A stretch of DNA of 64,000 bases from Niallia alba. GTDB lineage: Bacteria > Bacillota > Bacilli > Bacillales > Cytobacillaceae. Below the pieces are notes generated by a model that saw only the letters and a program-made list of their open reading frames with translations, did no database searches and was not told the origin of the DNA. Shown here in pieces: positions 41,858 through 50,242 of this stretch; the stretch's first letter is position 1; each line of letters begins with the position of its first letter. A program made the translations under genes and the position numbers. The DNA lies in contig NZ_JABBPK010000001.1 of NCBI RefSeq assembly GCF_012933555.1, forward strand, positions 2,582,001 to 2,646,000, in the 5' to 3' direction.

Positions 41858-43060
41858 TTGGAGAAAGCAAAACAGTCGAAGAAAAGTAAAACTTTTTTAG
41901 AAATTTTACTTATTTCCACAAAGTTAGGGTTTACCTCATTTGGCGGTCCCATAGCTCATTTAGGTTATTTTCATGATGAATATGTCCGTCGTAGGAAATG
42001 GTTAGATGAAAAAAGCTATGCCGATTTAGTAGCTCTTTGCCAATTTCTCCCTGGTCCTGCCAGCAGTCAAGTAGGAATAGGGATAGGAATTATTCGGGGA
42101 GGACTGATTGGCGGAATTATCTCCTTTTTAGGATTTACACTTCCATCCGTGATTGGATTAATAATATTTGCAAGTTTGATAGAAGGTTTAGATATAGAAA
42201 ATGCTGGTTGGATTCATGGCCTTAAAATGGTCGCAGTTGCTATTGTTGCCCATGCAATACTCGGTATGGCGAAGAATTTAACACCCGACTTGCAAAGAAA
42301 GACGATAGCACTCTTCGCATTAGTAATCACATTATTATGGCAAAGTGTCTTTTCGCAAATAGGGGTTATTATACTAGCATCTGTAATCGGTCATTTCCTA
42401 TATAAGCAACAATCGATCGAACAAAGTCATGAATATATTTCCTTTCCCATTTCAAAAAAATTTGCTAGTTTTTGTTTAGGATTATTTTTTGTTCTTTTAT
42501 TCCTATTACCAGTTATTCGTGAGATATTTGCTTACCCGTGGATCGCAATGTTTGATAGTTTTTACCGATCTGGCTCTCTTGTTTTTGGAGGAGGACATGT
42601 AGTATTACCTCTATTAGAGCGTGAATTTGTTCCAAGTGAATGGCTAAGTGAAGAAGCGTTTCTTGCAGGATACGGTGCAACCCAAGCTGTTCCAGGTCCA
42701 TTATTTACATTCGCCGCATATATCGGAACAGTCATTAATGGATGGGGTGGGGGAATCTTTGCGACATTTGCGATATTTTTGCCCGCTTTTCTATTAATTA
42801 TCGGGGTGCTTCCATTTTGGAACACTTTATGCAAGAATGCTAAGATTCAAAGTGCTTTATTGGGAGTAAACGCTGCTGTTGTTGGGATTTTGATTTCTGC
42901 ATTTTATCATCCCATATGGACTAGTAGTATTTTAAATGCAACAGATTTTGCCTTTGCTGCTGTTTTGTTTTCGATGCTAGTCTATTGGAAATCGCCACCA
43001 TGGATAATCGTTATTACGGGAGCCATTGGAGGAATGTTGATTTCTTATTTCCAACTTTAA
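41858..43060 (+). CDS. chrA: Chromate transporter ChrA (two-domain form)
   Basis: The 400-aa CHR-family protein has two homologous halves. The first begins LGFTSFGGPIAHLGYFHDEYVRR and contains ALCQFLPGPASSQVGIGIG. The second has LVFGGGHVVLPLLEREFVPS and GYGATQAVPGPLFTFAAYIG. This is the long ChrA type that exports chromate. The TTG at 41858 is taken because GGAGG is 7 nt upstream and the promoter lies just before it. An earlier in-frame ATG at 41723 is inside the R1 repeat and upstream of the promoter. Chromate as substrate is by family; sulfate-type anions remain possible. Confidence 0.9.
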   Translation: MEKAKQSKKSKTFLEILLISTKLGFTSFGGPIAHLGYFHDEYVRRRKWLDEKSYADLVALCQFLPGPASSQVGIGIGIIRGGLIGGIISFLGFTLPSVIGLIIFASLIEGLDIENAGWIHGLKMVAVAIVAHAILGMAKNLTPDLQRKTIALFALVITLLWQSVFSQIGVIILASVIGHFLYKQQSIEQSHEYISFPISKKFASFCLGLFFVLLFLLPVIREIFAYPWIAMFDSFYRSGSLVFGGGHVVLPLLEREFVPSEWLSEEAFLAGYGATQAVPGPLFTFAAYIGTVINGWGGGIFATFAIFLPAFLLIIGVLPFWNTLCKNAKIQSALLGVNAAVVGILISAFYHPIWTSSILNATDFAFAAVLFSMLVYWKSPPWIIVITGAIGGMLISYFQL

Positions 43061-43072
43061 TAACAATGATAA

Positions 43073-43639
43073 AGAGGCTGGGACAAAACTAAATAGCCAA
43101 TCTGTAAAGACGAACAATCTCTAATTTATCTCTTAAATAAAGGTTTCTTTTATACAATGGTTATTTATGTTTTTAAATATAGTCAAGTGTAAAAACTAAT
43201 TCGTTCCATTGCGCTACAGAAACTCGCTTTCCGCGGGGAGCAACCTAAGCCTCCTCGGCTAAAGCCTGTGGGGTCTTAGGTTTTGCTCTACTTCCCGCAG
43301 GAGTCGAGTGTCTTCCGCTCCATTCCACTCCGTTTTTAAAGGCAATACCCTAAAAAATATTGTTTTTTTAGAAAAAATGAATTAGTAGGAAATATGGAGC
43401 AGCCTGAATACACGTAGACTCCTATGGGAGCTGCGAGAAAGTCCGAGACCCTGCAGGCCAGAGGCCGAAGCGGCTCGGCGCTCGCCCCATGGAAAGCGAA
43501 GTGTATTCAGGCTGCGGATATTAACACTAACTGTACTGAAACAACCTTTTATAAAACTAATAAAACCCGAACAACCATTTAGGATTCTTTGATAGTTGTT
43601 CGGGTTTATCTATGGCTGGAATACTTATGTCCCAGCCTT
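43073..43639 (+). repeat. R2 repeat, full-length copy 2
   Basis: By eye it differs from the 32947 copy only in a short internal patch (GTCTTAGGTTTTGCTC versus GTCTAAAGATTGCTC) and the last bases. It has the same terminal inverted repeats and three hairpins. It fills the space between convergent chrA and ribH and probably terminates both. Confidence 0.88.
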
Positions 43640-43652
43640 TTTATTCTTTCTT

Positions 43653-44126
43653 TTAAGCGTTTGTTAACTGATTATATAAATTACCCATTTCAATGGCGTT
43701 AACAGCAGCCTCATACCCTTTATTTCCAGCTTTCGTACCGGCTCTTTCAATCGCTTGCTCAATATTTTCAGTAGTAAGGACTCCGAAGATAACAGGGACC
43801 TCTGTACTTAAAGAAACATTAGCCACTCCTTTTGCTACTTCATTACTTACATAGTCAAAATGTGGTGTTGCTCCGCGAATAACAGTCCCAATTGTAATGA
43901 TTGCATCATATTTACCAGACGCAGCCAATTTTTTTGCTGCTAAAGGTATTTCATATACACCAGGTACCCACATAACTGAAATATCGTCTTCATTCACACC
44001 ATGACGGCTAAGAGCATCTTCCGCTCCAGATAAAAGTCTTGTCGTGATAAATTCATTAAAACGCGATACAACAATTCCGATTTTTAAGCCAGTTCCAATT
44101 AAATTTCCTTCAAATACTTGTTTCAT
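43653..44126 (-). CDS. ribH: 6,7-dimethyl-8-ribityllumazine synthase
   Basis: RibH condenses DHBP with 5-amino-6-ribitylaminouracil. The 157-aa protein carries VSRFNEFIT near residue 20, [11 protein letters not shown] near 54 and [14 protein letters not shown] with the catalytic His near 89. These are diagnostic; it forms the icosahedral capsid in Bacillus. GAGGTGGAG precedes the ATG. It is the last gene of the rib operon, 3 bp after ribB. Confidence 0.96.
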   Translation of the reverse strand: MKQVFEGNLIGTGLKIGIVVSRFNEFITTRLLSGAEDALSRHGVNEDDISVMWVPGVYEIPLAAKKLAASGKYDAIITIGTVIRGATPHFDYVSNEVAKGVANVSLSTEVPVIFGVLTTENIEQAIERAGTKAGNKGYEAAVNAIEMGNLYNQLTNA

Positions 44127-44129
44127 TTT

Positions 44130-44747
44130 TTACTCCACCTCTTGTAATAAACTTTTTTTATACTGAATTAAATCTTGAATCGTAATCATTTTTAGAGCCC
44201 ATTTTTTAGCCAATAGATGCAGATCGTTTACTCTTGCCATTGTTCCATCTTCTTTTAAAATTTCACAAATAATGCCGATAGGGGTTGCTCCAGCAAGGAT
44301 CGCCAAATCAACAGCAGCTTCCGTATGTCCGTTCCGCTTTAGCACACCACCATCCTTTGCTATCAAAGGGAAGATATGACCAGGTCTAGTAAAGTCATCA
44401 GCGATTGCGTTTGAATCAACCATTTTGCTTATGGTGAAGGCGCGTTCATGTGCACTAATTCCCGTTGAAGTCTCCTTATGATCTATACTAATGGTAAAAG
44501 CAGTCTTTCGCGGATCACTGCTGCTTGTTACCATTGGAGGGAGATCAAGTTTAGTAGCGAGATTTTGCGGAATTGGTACACAGATTAACCCACGACCTTC
44601 TTTTGCCATAAAATTAATCATTTCTGGGCTGACATGATCCGCCAACCCAATGAAATCACCTTCGTTTTCCCGGTCCTCATCATCACAAACAATAACCACT
44701 TTGCCTTTTGTTAAATCTGATAAAGCATCTTCAATGGAATCAAACAT
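44130..44747 (-). CDS. ribB: 3,4-dihydroxy-2-butanone 4-phosphate synthase, monofunctional
   Basis: RibB makes DHBP from ribulose 5-phosphate. The 205 residues cover the DHBPS domain: [12 protein letters not shown] near residue 21, [19 protein letters not shown] near 137 and [11 protein letters not shown] near 153. B. subtilis RibBA is about 398 aa with a C-terminal GTP cyclohydrolase II. Here the protein ends soon after the DHBPS fold ([13 protein letters not shown]) and ribH starts 3 bp later. The cyclohydrolase half is therefore cleanly absent rather than frameshifted. Confidence 0.93.
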   Translation of the reverse strand: MFDSIEDALSDLTKGKVVIVCDDEDRENEGDFIGLADHVSPEMINFMAKEGRGLICVPIPQNLATKLDLPPMVTSSSDPRKTAFTISIDHKETSTGISAHERAFTISKMVDSNAIADDFTRPGHIFPLIAKDGGVLKRNGHTEAAVDLAILAGATPIGIICEILKEDGTMARVNDLHLLAKKWALKMITIQDLIQYKKSLLQEVE

Positions 44748-44776
44748 TGTTTTCTTCCTTTCACTGTAAATTGTTT

Positions 44777-45433
44777 TTAAAAAAAGCCATTTTCTTTTAA
44801 AAATGAAGCGTTCAGTTTTGACTCTGTTTTTATGAGTGGTTCTTTGGATCTCGCCATAAGCGAATGAAAATATTTGGCCAAAAGGTCAAACTCAATATTT
44901 ACAAGATCACCTTTTCGCTTATGCCCAATAATGCTAACGATAGAAGTATGCGGAATTAGTGAGACAAAGATGGAGTTAGCTGTCGTTTTAAAGATGGTTA
45001 AACTAGTTCCATCAATTGTGATTGAACCTTTCTCCATTGTCAGATGAACCTTGTCTTCCGGGATGCGAATTTCTACTAATGTGCTATTTTCTATATTTTC
45101 TGTAGACAAAATGGTTCCTGTGCAATCAACATGACCTGAAACAAAATGTCCACCAAATCTACCATTAGCTAGCATAGCACGTTCAAGGTTGACGGATTGA
45201 CCATTTTTAAGATGCTGCAATGTCGTGTCATAGAAAGTATTTGGCATCACATCCACTGTAAACCATCCTTTGTTAAAGGAAGTAACCGTTAAACAAGCAC
45301 CATTTACTGCAATACTGTCACCAATTTTTATATCTTCCATAATTCGGTCAGCTTGAATCGAAAGAGAAATTGTATGTCCCGTTTTTTTACTATGCTTCAC
45401 AACACCTAATTCTTCCACTAGCCCTGTAAACAA
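44777..45433 (-). CDS. ribE: Riboflavin synthase alpha chain
   Basis: RibE dismutates two lumazines to riboflavin. The 218-aa protein shows the tandem lumazine-binding domains: [12 protein letters not shown] and [11 protein letters not shown] in the first; [12 protein letters not shown] and [10 protein letters not shown] in the second. TTG start with AAAGGAGG about 8 nt upstream. It is the first structural gene after the FMN riboswitch and terminator. The usual preceding gene, ribD, is absent. Confidence 0.95.
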   Translation of the reverse strand: MFTGLVEELGVVKHSKKTGHTISLSIQADRIMEDIKIGDSIAVNGACLTVTSFNKGWFTVDVMPNTFYDTTLQHLKNGQSVNLERAMLANGRFGGHFVSGHVDCTGTILSTENIENSTLVEIRIPEDKVHLTMEKGSITIDGTSLTIFKTTANSIFVSLIPHTSIVSIIGHKRKGDLVNIEFDLLAKYFHSLMARSKEPLIKTESKLNASFLKENGFF

Positions 45434-45591
45434 AGGAAGTTCCTCCTTTCTAGAAAAATCGAAGCTCTTAAATAGTGTATTGGGGTCAAAAAATATTTAC
45501 ATGTATCAATTAAAGTTTAATAAGGGGCATCGAGCATAGGTTTCTGCCATACCAACTTAGATAAACTAAACTTTAAATAAAATACCAAATA

Positions 45592-45624
45592 AAAAACCCC
45601 GTATAAAAAAATTATACGGGGTCA
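45592..45624 (-). terminator. Riboswitch-controlled terminator in the rib leader
   Basis: ACCCCGTATAA / TTATACGGGGT with a short T loop, then a T-run, read on the minus strand. It lies about 220 nt after the FMN aptamer and 160 nt before ribE, as expected for premature termination when FMN is bound. Confidence 0.85.
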
Positions 45625-45847
45625 TTGTATACTTAAATAAACATATTGCATTATAGAAAGGCTAAATTGTTTTACGTTATATTGGCTACCAGTCGCTGCC
45701 GATTGCCGCTACTCTCCATATTACAAGTATAAATATGTGGCAATTTGGTTGAACAAACCGTAAAAATATAACAAAACAAACCTATAGCAGACAAGAAAAA
45801 ACTTCCTTGACGAATTCTATAAAGCATATACTTTGGTCATGAATTTT

Positions 45848-46066
45848 GCCTTCTCCCATCCAGACTATACTGTCGGCTTTGGTTTCTCACCAAATCCACC
45901 GTTTTATGTATTGACCATATGTAAACTGATTCACTGCTAAAAATATTATTAACAAATGAATAGTAGGAGTCAATATTAAATATAAAACGGGTCACGGGCT
46001 TAGAGTATACCGATACTCATCACCGCCGGTTGGGAATTTCACCCGACCCCGAAGGCGATCACACTT
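45848..46066 (-). promoter_or_regulatory. FMN riboswitch (RFN element)
   Basis: On the minus strand the conserved blocks appear in order: GATCGCCTTCGGGGTCGGGT, GAAATTCCCAACCGGCGGTG, AGCCCGTGA, GGATTTGGTGAGAAACC, AAAGCCGACAGTATAGTCTG and GATGGGAGAAGG. The variable arm between stems 3 and 4 is long (about 90 nt) and closes with CCGTTTTAT / ATAAAACGG, ATTGAC / GTCAAT and ATTCA / TGAAT. The rest of the leader (45434-45847) contains only the terminator and AT-rich sequence. Confidence 0.95.
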
Positions 46067-46097
46067 AATGTGTAACCATAACTATTTAATTAACTGT

Positions 46098-46126
46098 ATA
46101 GTACACTGTTTCATTTGAATTATCAA
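46098..46126 (-). promoter_or_regulatory. rib operon promoter
   Basis: On the minus strand TTGATA (46126-46121), a 17-bp spacer and TACTAT (46103-46098), about 30 bp upstream of the FMN aptamer. Confidence 0.7.
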
Positions 46127-46243
46127 TCATTTTCTCTTACAAGTCATATTTACACTACGAAGGCAGGATTAACAAAGAGGAAAAATCGATGTGTTTCTTT
46201 CTTTCATTTGGTCACACTATAAGTAAGAAGGAGGTCTCCTTAG

Positions 46244-47008
46244 ATGAAGATTGCAGAAAATGTTTATGGCTATCGAACAGCCATAGCCAATATTGCGTAT
46301 ATTGCTGGATTAGGGGAAACAAAGGAAGAGTGGGTACTTATTGATACAGGAGTTCCATTTTCTGCTCCATTCATTTTGAAAAATTCAAAGAAGCTTTTTA
46401 AAGATAAAAAACCGTTAGCAATTATTTTAACACATGCACATTTCGACCATATCGGAGCACTGCAAACATTAGTAAGAGTATGGGATGTTCCTGTATATAT
46501 TCATGAAAAAGAAATGTCCTATTTAGAAAGTGAGAAAAAATATCCTCCTCCCACACCATTTAAAGAAAAGGGGATGATGTCTTTTCTTTCCCCACTTTAT
46601 CCACGCGATGGAATTGCTTTTCATTCCAATATAAAAGTGATTTCAGCTGAAGATTCCTTATACTTTTTAGAAGGATGGAAATGGCTCCATACACCGGGAC
46701 ATACGGATGGTCATATCTCCCTATTTAGAGAAAAAGACGGTCTGCTATTAGCAGGGGATGCACTTATTACCGTTAGACAAGAGTCGTTATTTGCCGTGTT
46801 AATGCAGAAAAAAGAAATTCATGGACCGCCAGCATACTTCACACCGAATGTAGAAACTAGCTTCACATCAATAGAAAAATTATTAGCACTTGATCCACAT
46901 ATTTTATATTCAGGACATGGAATGCCAATGTACGGAAATGAAATAAAAGAAGGAATTAATAAACTTCTTTATCAGCATTCTACCGAAAATTTAGTAAAGG
47001 GCAATTGA
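46244..47008 (+). CDS. Metallo-beta-lactamase-fold hydrolase
   Basis: The 254-aa MBL-fold protein has LTHAHFDHIGAL near residue 65 (HxHxDH), further His in WLHTPGHTDGHISL near 143, Asp in LLAGDAL near 170, and a late YSGHGMP His. All zinc ligands are present. Substrate unknown; the family includes glyoxalase II-like and lactonase-type enzymes. AAGGAGG lies 10-12 nt before the ATG. It is divergent from the rib operon. Confidence 0.85.
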   Translation: MKIAENVYGYRTAIANIAYIAGLGETKEEWVLIDTGVPFSAPFILKNSKKLFKDKKPLAIILTHAHFDHIGALQTLVRVWDVPVYIHEKEMSYLESEKKYPPPTPFKEKGMMSFLSPLYPRDGIAFHSNIKVISAEDSLYFLEGWKWLHTPGHTDGHISLFREKDGLLLAGDALITVRQESLFAVLMQKKEIHGPPAYFTPNVETSFTSIEKLLALDPHILYSGHGMPMYGNEIKEGINKLLYQHSTENLVKGN

Positions 47009-47311
47009 GTTTATCATAATAACATTATGTTAATTAAAAAACAAGGTAAATTGCCATGTTACAGCATAAAAGTCAAAGGCTAGTGTAACTAGGCGATTTA
47101 CTATTTTATTTAGCAGTTCTCCAATAACTAAATTAGTTATTAATTTATTTGCATCCAGCATTACAAATAATCACGTGGTAATACAACTTAGTTAAACTCA
47201 CTAAATATTAGAATGGATAGGAACTTTTTCTGCCAAGATATTATCCTTTATCGAATCTCTATTTCATGATAGTCTTATTTATTAGAAGATTGATATAGTG
47301 AGGAGAATTAG
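47009..47311. other. Intergenic region with a long imperfect hairpin
   Basis: GTAAATTGCC...GTTACA (from 47046) pairs with TGTAAC...GGCGATTTAC (to 47101), about 16 pairs with small mismatches, without a real T-tract. It may be a weak terminator or stabiliser after the MBL gene. Nothing else is evident up to exoA. Confidence 0.4.
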
Positions 47312-48067
47312 ATGAAATTAGTAACTTGGAATGTGAATGGAATTAGAGCCTGTGTGAAGAAAGGCTTTATAGATTTCTTTCAACAAATAGATGCAGATAT
47401 CTTTTGCCTGCAAGAAACAAAACTACAAGAAGGACAAATTAAATTAGAGTTAGAGGGCTACCATCAGTTTTGGAATTATGCAGAAAGAAAAGGCTATTCA
47501 GGGACTGCTGTCTTCACAAAAGAAAAACCGCTTGCTGTAACATATGGAGTTGGAGAAGATTTTGAAGAATTAGAAGGAAGAGCCATTACCTTAGAATTTG
47601 AAAACTTCTTTCTATTAAATGTTTATACACCTAATTCGAAACGTGATTTAAGTAGATTATCTTATCGAGTAGGATGGGAAAAGCAACTAAAACAATATAT
47701 TTTATCATTAGAGGCAATCAAACCAGTCATTTATTGTGGTGATTTAAACGTTGCTCATCAAGAAATTGATTTAAAAAATCCGAAACCAAATATAGGGAAT
47801 TCAGGATTCACAACAGAAGAAAGAAATGAAATGACCAGTTTATTGGAATTAGGATTTGTTGATAGCTTTAGACATTTATATCCAGAGCGAACAGATGTGT
47901 ACACATGGTGGAGCTATATGGCTAAAGTAAGGGAAAGAAATATCGGCTGGAGAATCGACTATTTTATCGTTTCTAATCAACTAAAAGACAATATAACAGA
48001 TGTTAATATTCATTGCGATGTAATGGGAAGCGATCATTGTCCAGTACAACTTGATATACAAATATAA
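47312..48067 (+). CDS. exoA: Exodeoxyribonuclease III / AP endonuclease
   Basis: The 251-aa EEP-superfamily nuclease of base-excision repair begins MKLVTWNVNGIRACVKKGF. It has the metal-binding Glu in CLQETKLQ near residue 36, GDLNVAHQEIDL near 147 and the catalytic GSDHCPVQL at the end. Length matches B. subtilis ExoA (252). It cleaves 5' to abasic sites. GAGGAG precedes the ATG. Monocistronic with its own terminator. Confidence 0.95.
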   Translation: MKLVTWNVNGIRACVKKGFIDFFQQIDADIFCLQETKLQEGQIKLELEGYHQFWNYAERKGYSGTAVFTKEKPLAVTYGVGEDFEELEGRAITLEFENFFLLNVYTPNSKRDLSRLSYRVGWEKQLKQYILSLEAIKPVIYCGDLNVAHQEIDLKNPKPNIGNSGFTTEERNEMTSLLELGFVDSFRHLYPERTDVYTWWSYMAKVRERNIGWRIDYFIVSNQLKDNITDVNIHCDVMGSDHCPVQLDIQI

Positions 48068-48078
48068 CCCTAAATAAA

Positions 48079-48151
48079 CGGGCATCCTATTAATGCTACC
48101 ATTGTTGAAAGATGAGTAAAAACACTTCACTATGGTGCAGATGCCCTTTTT
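48079..48151 (+). terminator. exoA terminator
   Basis: GGGCATC (48080-48086) / GATGCCC (48140-48146) plus an inner ACCAT / ATGGT stem, then a T-run. Confidence 0.75.
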
Positions 48152-48190
48152 CGTCTGCAACTATCATTTCCTTGTACCTATAGTTAGATT

Positions 48191-48217
48191 ATAACTTTCA
48201 AAAAAGTAGAAAGTTAT
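48191..48217. promoter_or_regulatory. 9-bp inverted repeat, candidate operator of the dioxygenase gene
   Basis: ATAACTTTC (48191-48199) and GAAAGTTAT (48209-48217) are perfect inverted repeats 9 bp apart, 31 bp before the start codon. It could be a repressor site or a leader hairpin. It does not match the MhqR operator as I remember it. Confidence 0.45.
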
Positions 48218-48247
48218 TCATACATACATAGAAGGAGGAAACTTCAT

Positions 48248-49228
48248 ATGAATTTAAAAGGAATTCATCACGTTTCTGCCATGACAGCGAAAGCAAAAGA
48301 GAACTATCCATTTTATACCGATATTTTAGGTCTTCGCCTTATAAAGAAAACAGTTAATCAAGATAATCCATCTGTCTATCATTTATTTTATGGAGATGAA
48401 CAGGGGAATCCGGGAACAGAGTTGACTTTTTTTGAAATTCCACATATGGCCCCCAACAGAGAAGGAGTGAGCAGCATTTCTGCAACTTCTTTACGTGTTC
48501 CAAGTAATAAAGCGTTAGAATTTTGGCTGAAACGCTTCGATGATTATGGTGTAAAACATGGAGAAATTAGCGAAAGAGCAGGCAGATTAACGTTAGAATT
48601 TAGAGACTTTGAAACACAACGCTTTTTCTTAGTATCCGATGAAAACGATAACGGTGTAAAATCCGGTATTCCATGGGATAAAAGTCCAGTTCCAACAGAA
48701 TTTGCGATTACAGGACTTGGGCCCGTACAATTAACTGTACGCCGCACAGAATCGACTATTCGCGTATTAACAGATTTGCTGGGATTTCGCTTAAAAAATA
48801 GCTTTCCATCCACAATTGAGAATCAACAACCTATAATGGTGTTCGAAACTGGTGAGGGAGGTTCTGGGGCGGAAATTCACCTAGAGGAACGCACTGACTT
48901 GAAAGTACAGCGACTTGGCAGAGGCGGTGTTCATCACGTAGCTTTACGGGCGGACAATGAAGACGAACTCTATCAATGGATTGAAAAAATAAATGATGCA
49001 CGTTTTCAAAATTCAGGTTTTGTAGATCGTTTTTATTTTAAGTCTCTTTATTTCAGAGAACCAAATGGTATCTTATTTGAAATTGCAACAGATGGACCTG
49101 GTTTTGCGACAGATGAAGAACTGGAACATCTAGGTGAATCTCTAGCACTACCACCATTTTTAGAGCCAAAAAGGGCAGATATTGAATCCATATTAGAACC
49201 ATTAGATACAAATAAAAAACCATACTAA
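48248..49228 (+). CDS. Ring-cleaving dioxygenase, glyoxalase/VOC superfamily (MhqA/MhqO-like)
   Basis: The 326-aa protein has two VOC modules. The first opens GIHHVSAMTAKAKENYPFY with the first metal His, and the second, from about residue 155, contains GGVHHVALRADNEDE. The last ligand Glu is in GILFEIATDGPGF near 280. This family includes B. subtilis MhqA, MhqE and MhqO, which cleave or detoxify hydroquinones and catechol-type quinones. AAGGAGG precedes the ATG. Monocistronic. Confidence 0.87.
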   Translation: MNLKGIHHVSAMTAKAKENYPFYTDILGLRLIKKTVNQDNPSVYHLFYGDEQGNPGTELTFFEIPHMAPNREGVSSISATSLRVPSNKALEFWLKRFDDYGVKHGEISERAGRLTLEFRDFETQRFFLVSDENDNGVKSGIPWDKSPVPTEFAITGLGPVQLTVRRTESTIRVLTDLLGFRLKNSFPSTIENQQPIMVFETGEGGSGAEIHLEERTDLKVQRLGRGGVHHVALRADNEDELYQWIEKINDARFQNSGFVDRFYFKSLYFREPNGILFEIATDGPGFATDEELEHLGESLALPPFLEPKRADIESILEPLDTNKKPY

Positions 49229-49342
49229 TTATTAGTAGTATGAAAAGCTTCGAAAACAATATAGAGAAAAAGAAAAAAACGAAAAATGTATGCTACAATA
49301 ATGGAAGGATCAATTGTTGCAATTGCTAGGGGGAAAAGAAAA

Positions 49343-50143
49343 ATGAAATGTGTATCCATTGATTTAGACGGAACTTTATTGGATGACCATCATCAAATAT
49401 CAGAAGCAAATAGAAACGTTATTCGAAAACTTAAGCAACATCATATAGATGTTATTTTAAATACAGGACGACAATACGCAGATGTTATAAAAGTAAGAGG
49501 AGTGAAGGAATTAGAGCTACCGATTTTTTGCTTAAATGGCAGTATGATGTATGATGAAACAGGAAAACTTCTTTATGAAACGGAAATCTCACTTGATTTG
49601 TATCAAACCTTACTACAAACACTACAAAAACTTGAAGTTGGTGTTCTTGTTTATACGAACCAAGGCGGTTTTCCTGGTACTCTTCCTCTGTTAAGAGGAA
49701 AGTCTTGGGATGAGATTCAAGCGCTGTTTGATCAGCAAGATTATGAGGCTATTTTACACTTAAAAGATCTCAAAATATATAAATTAGTAGCTGTTGTTGA
49801 TGAAACACAATTAGAAAAAATTGATAAAGTAAAAGAAGTATTAAGAAAACAGGAGACTATTTCGTTTTCATCCTCCTTTCCAAATAACTGTGAAATCACC
49901 TCAAGTGAAGCACAAAAGGGAAAAGCAATTCGTCGCTATGAAAACCTTCGAAATCTTACCTTTAATGAGGTTTATTCCTTTGGAGATGGAGGGAATGATA
50001 TAACACAATTTGAAGTTTCTACAAGATCATTTGCCATGGAAAATGCACCTGAGGAAATCAAAAAAAGAGCAAGTGATATTACAAAAAGTAATAATGATGA
50101 TGGGGTTGCATACGCCATTGAAGAGATTCTGAAATTAGTGTAA
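49343..50143 (+). CDS. Cof-type HAD phosphatase, second paralogue
   Basis: The 266-aa protein has motif I SIDLDGTLLDD at residue 4, motif II ILNTGRQ near 43 and motif IV SFGDGGNDITQFE near 211, with a C2b cap between them. Small phosphorylated metabolites are the usual substrates. ATG 49343 is chosen because AGGGGGAA lies 7-8 nt upstream; an earlier in-frame ATG at 49286 lacks a site. It is distinct in sequence from the HAD protein at 17.1-18.0 kb. Confidence 0.85.
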   Translation: MKCVSIDLDGTLLDDHHQISEANRNVIRKLKQHHIDVILNTGRQYADVIKVRGVKELELPIFCLNGSMMYDETGKLLYETEISLDLYQTLLQTLQKLEVGVLVYTNQGGFPGTLPLLRGKSWDEIQALFDQQDYEAILHLKDLKIYKLVAVVDETQLEKIDKVKEVLRKQETISFSSSFPNNCEITSSEAQKGKAIRRYENLRNLTFNEVYSFGDGGNDITQFEVSTRSFAMENAPEEIKKRASDITKSNNDDGVAYAIEEILKLV

Positions 50144-50167
50144 CCATCATATATTTAAACTAGTTAG

Positions 50168-50203
50168 AAGCCAGATTCGAAAAAGATAACATCTGGCTTT
50201 TTC
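50168..50203 (+). terminator. Terminator after the HAD phosphatase
   Basis: AAGCCAGAT / ATCTGGCTT followed by TTTTC. Confidence 0.75.
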
Positions 50204-50242
50204 GCTGCGAAAATGAACCAAAGAATAGGAGTCGAATACATT

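Noticed and set aside
44130-44747. Frameshifted ribBA
   Set aside because: No GTP cyclohydrolase II sequence appears in any frame between ribB and ribH; only 3 bp separate them.
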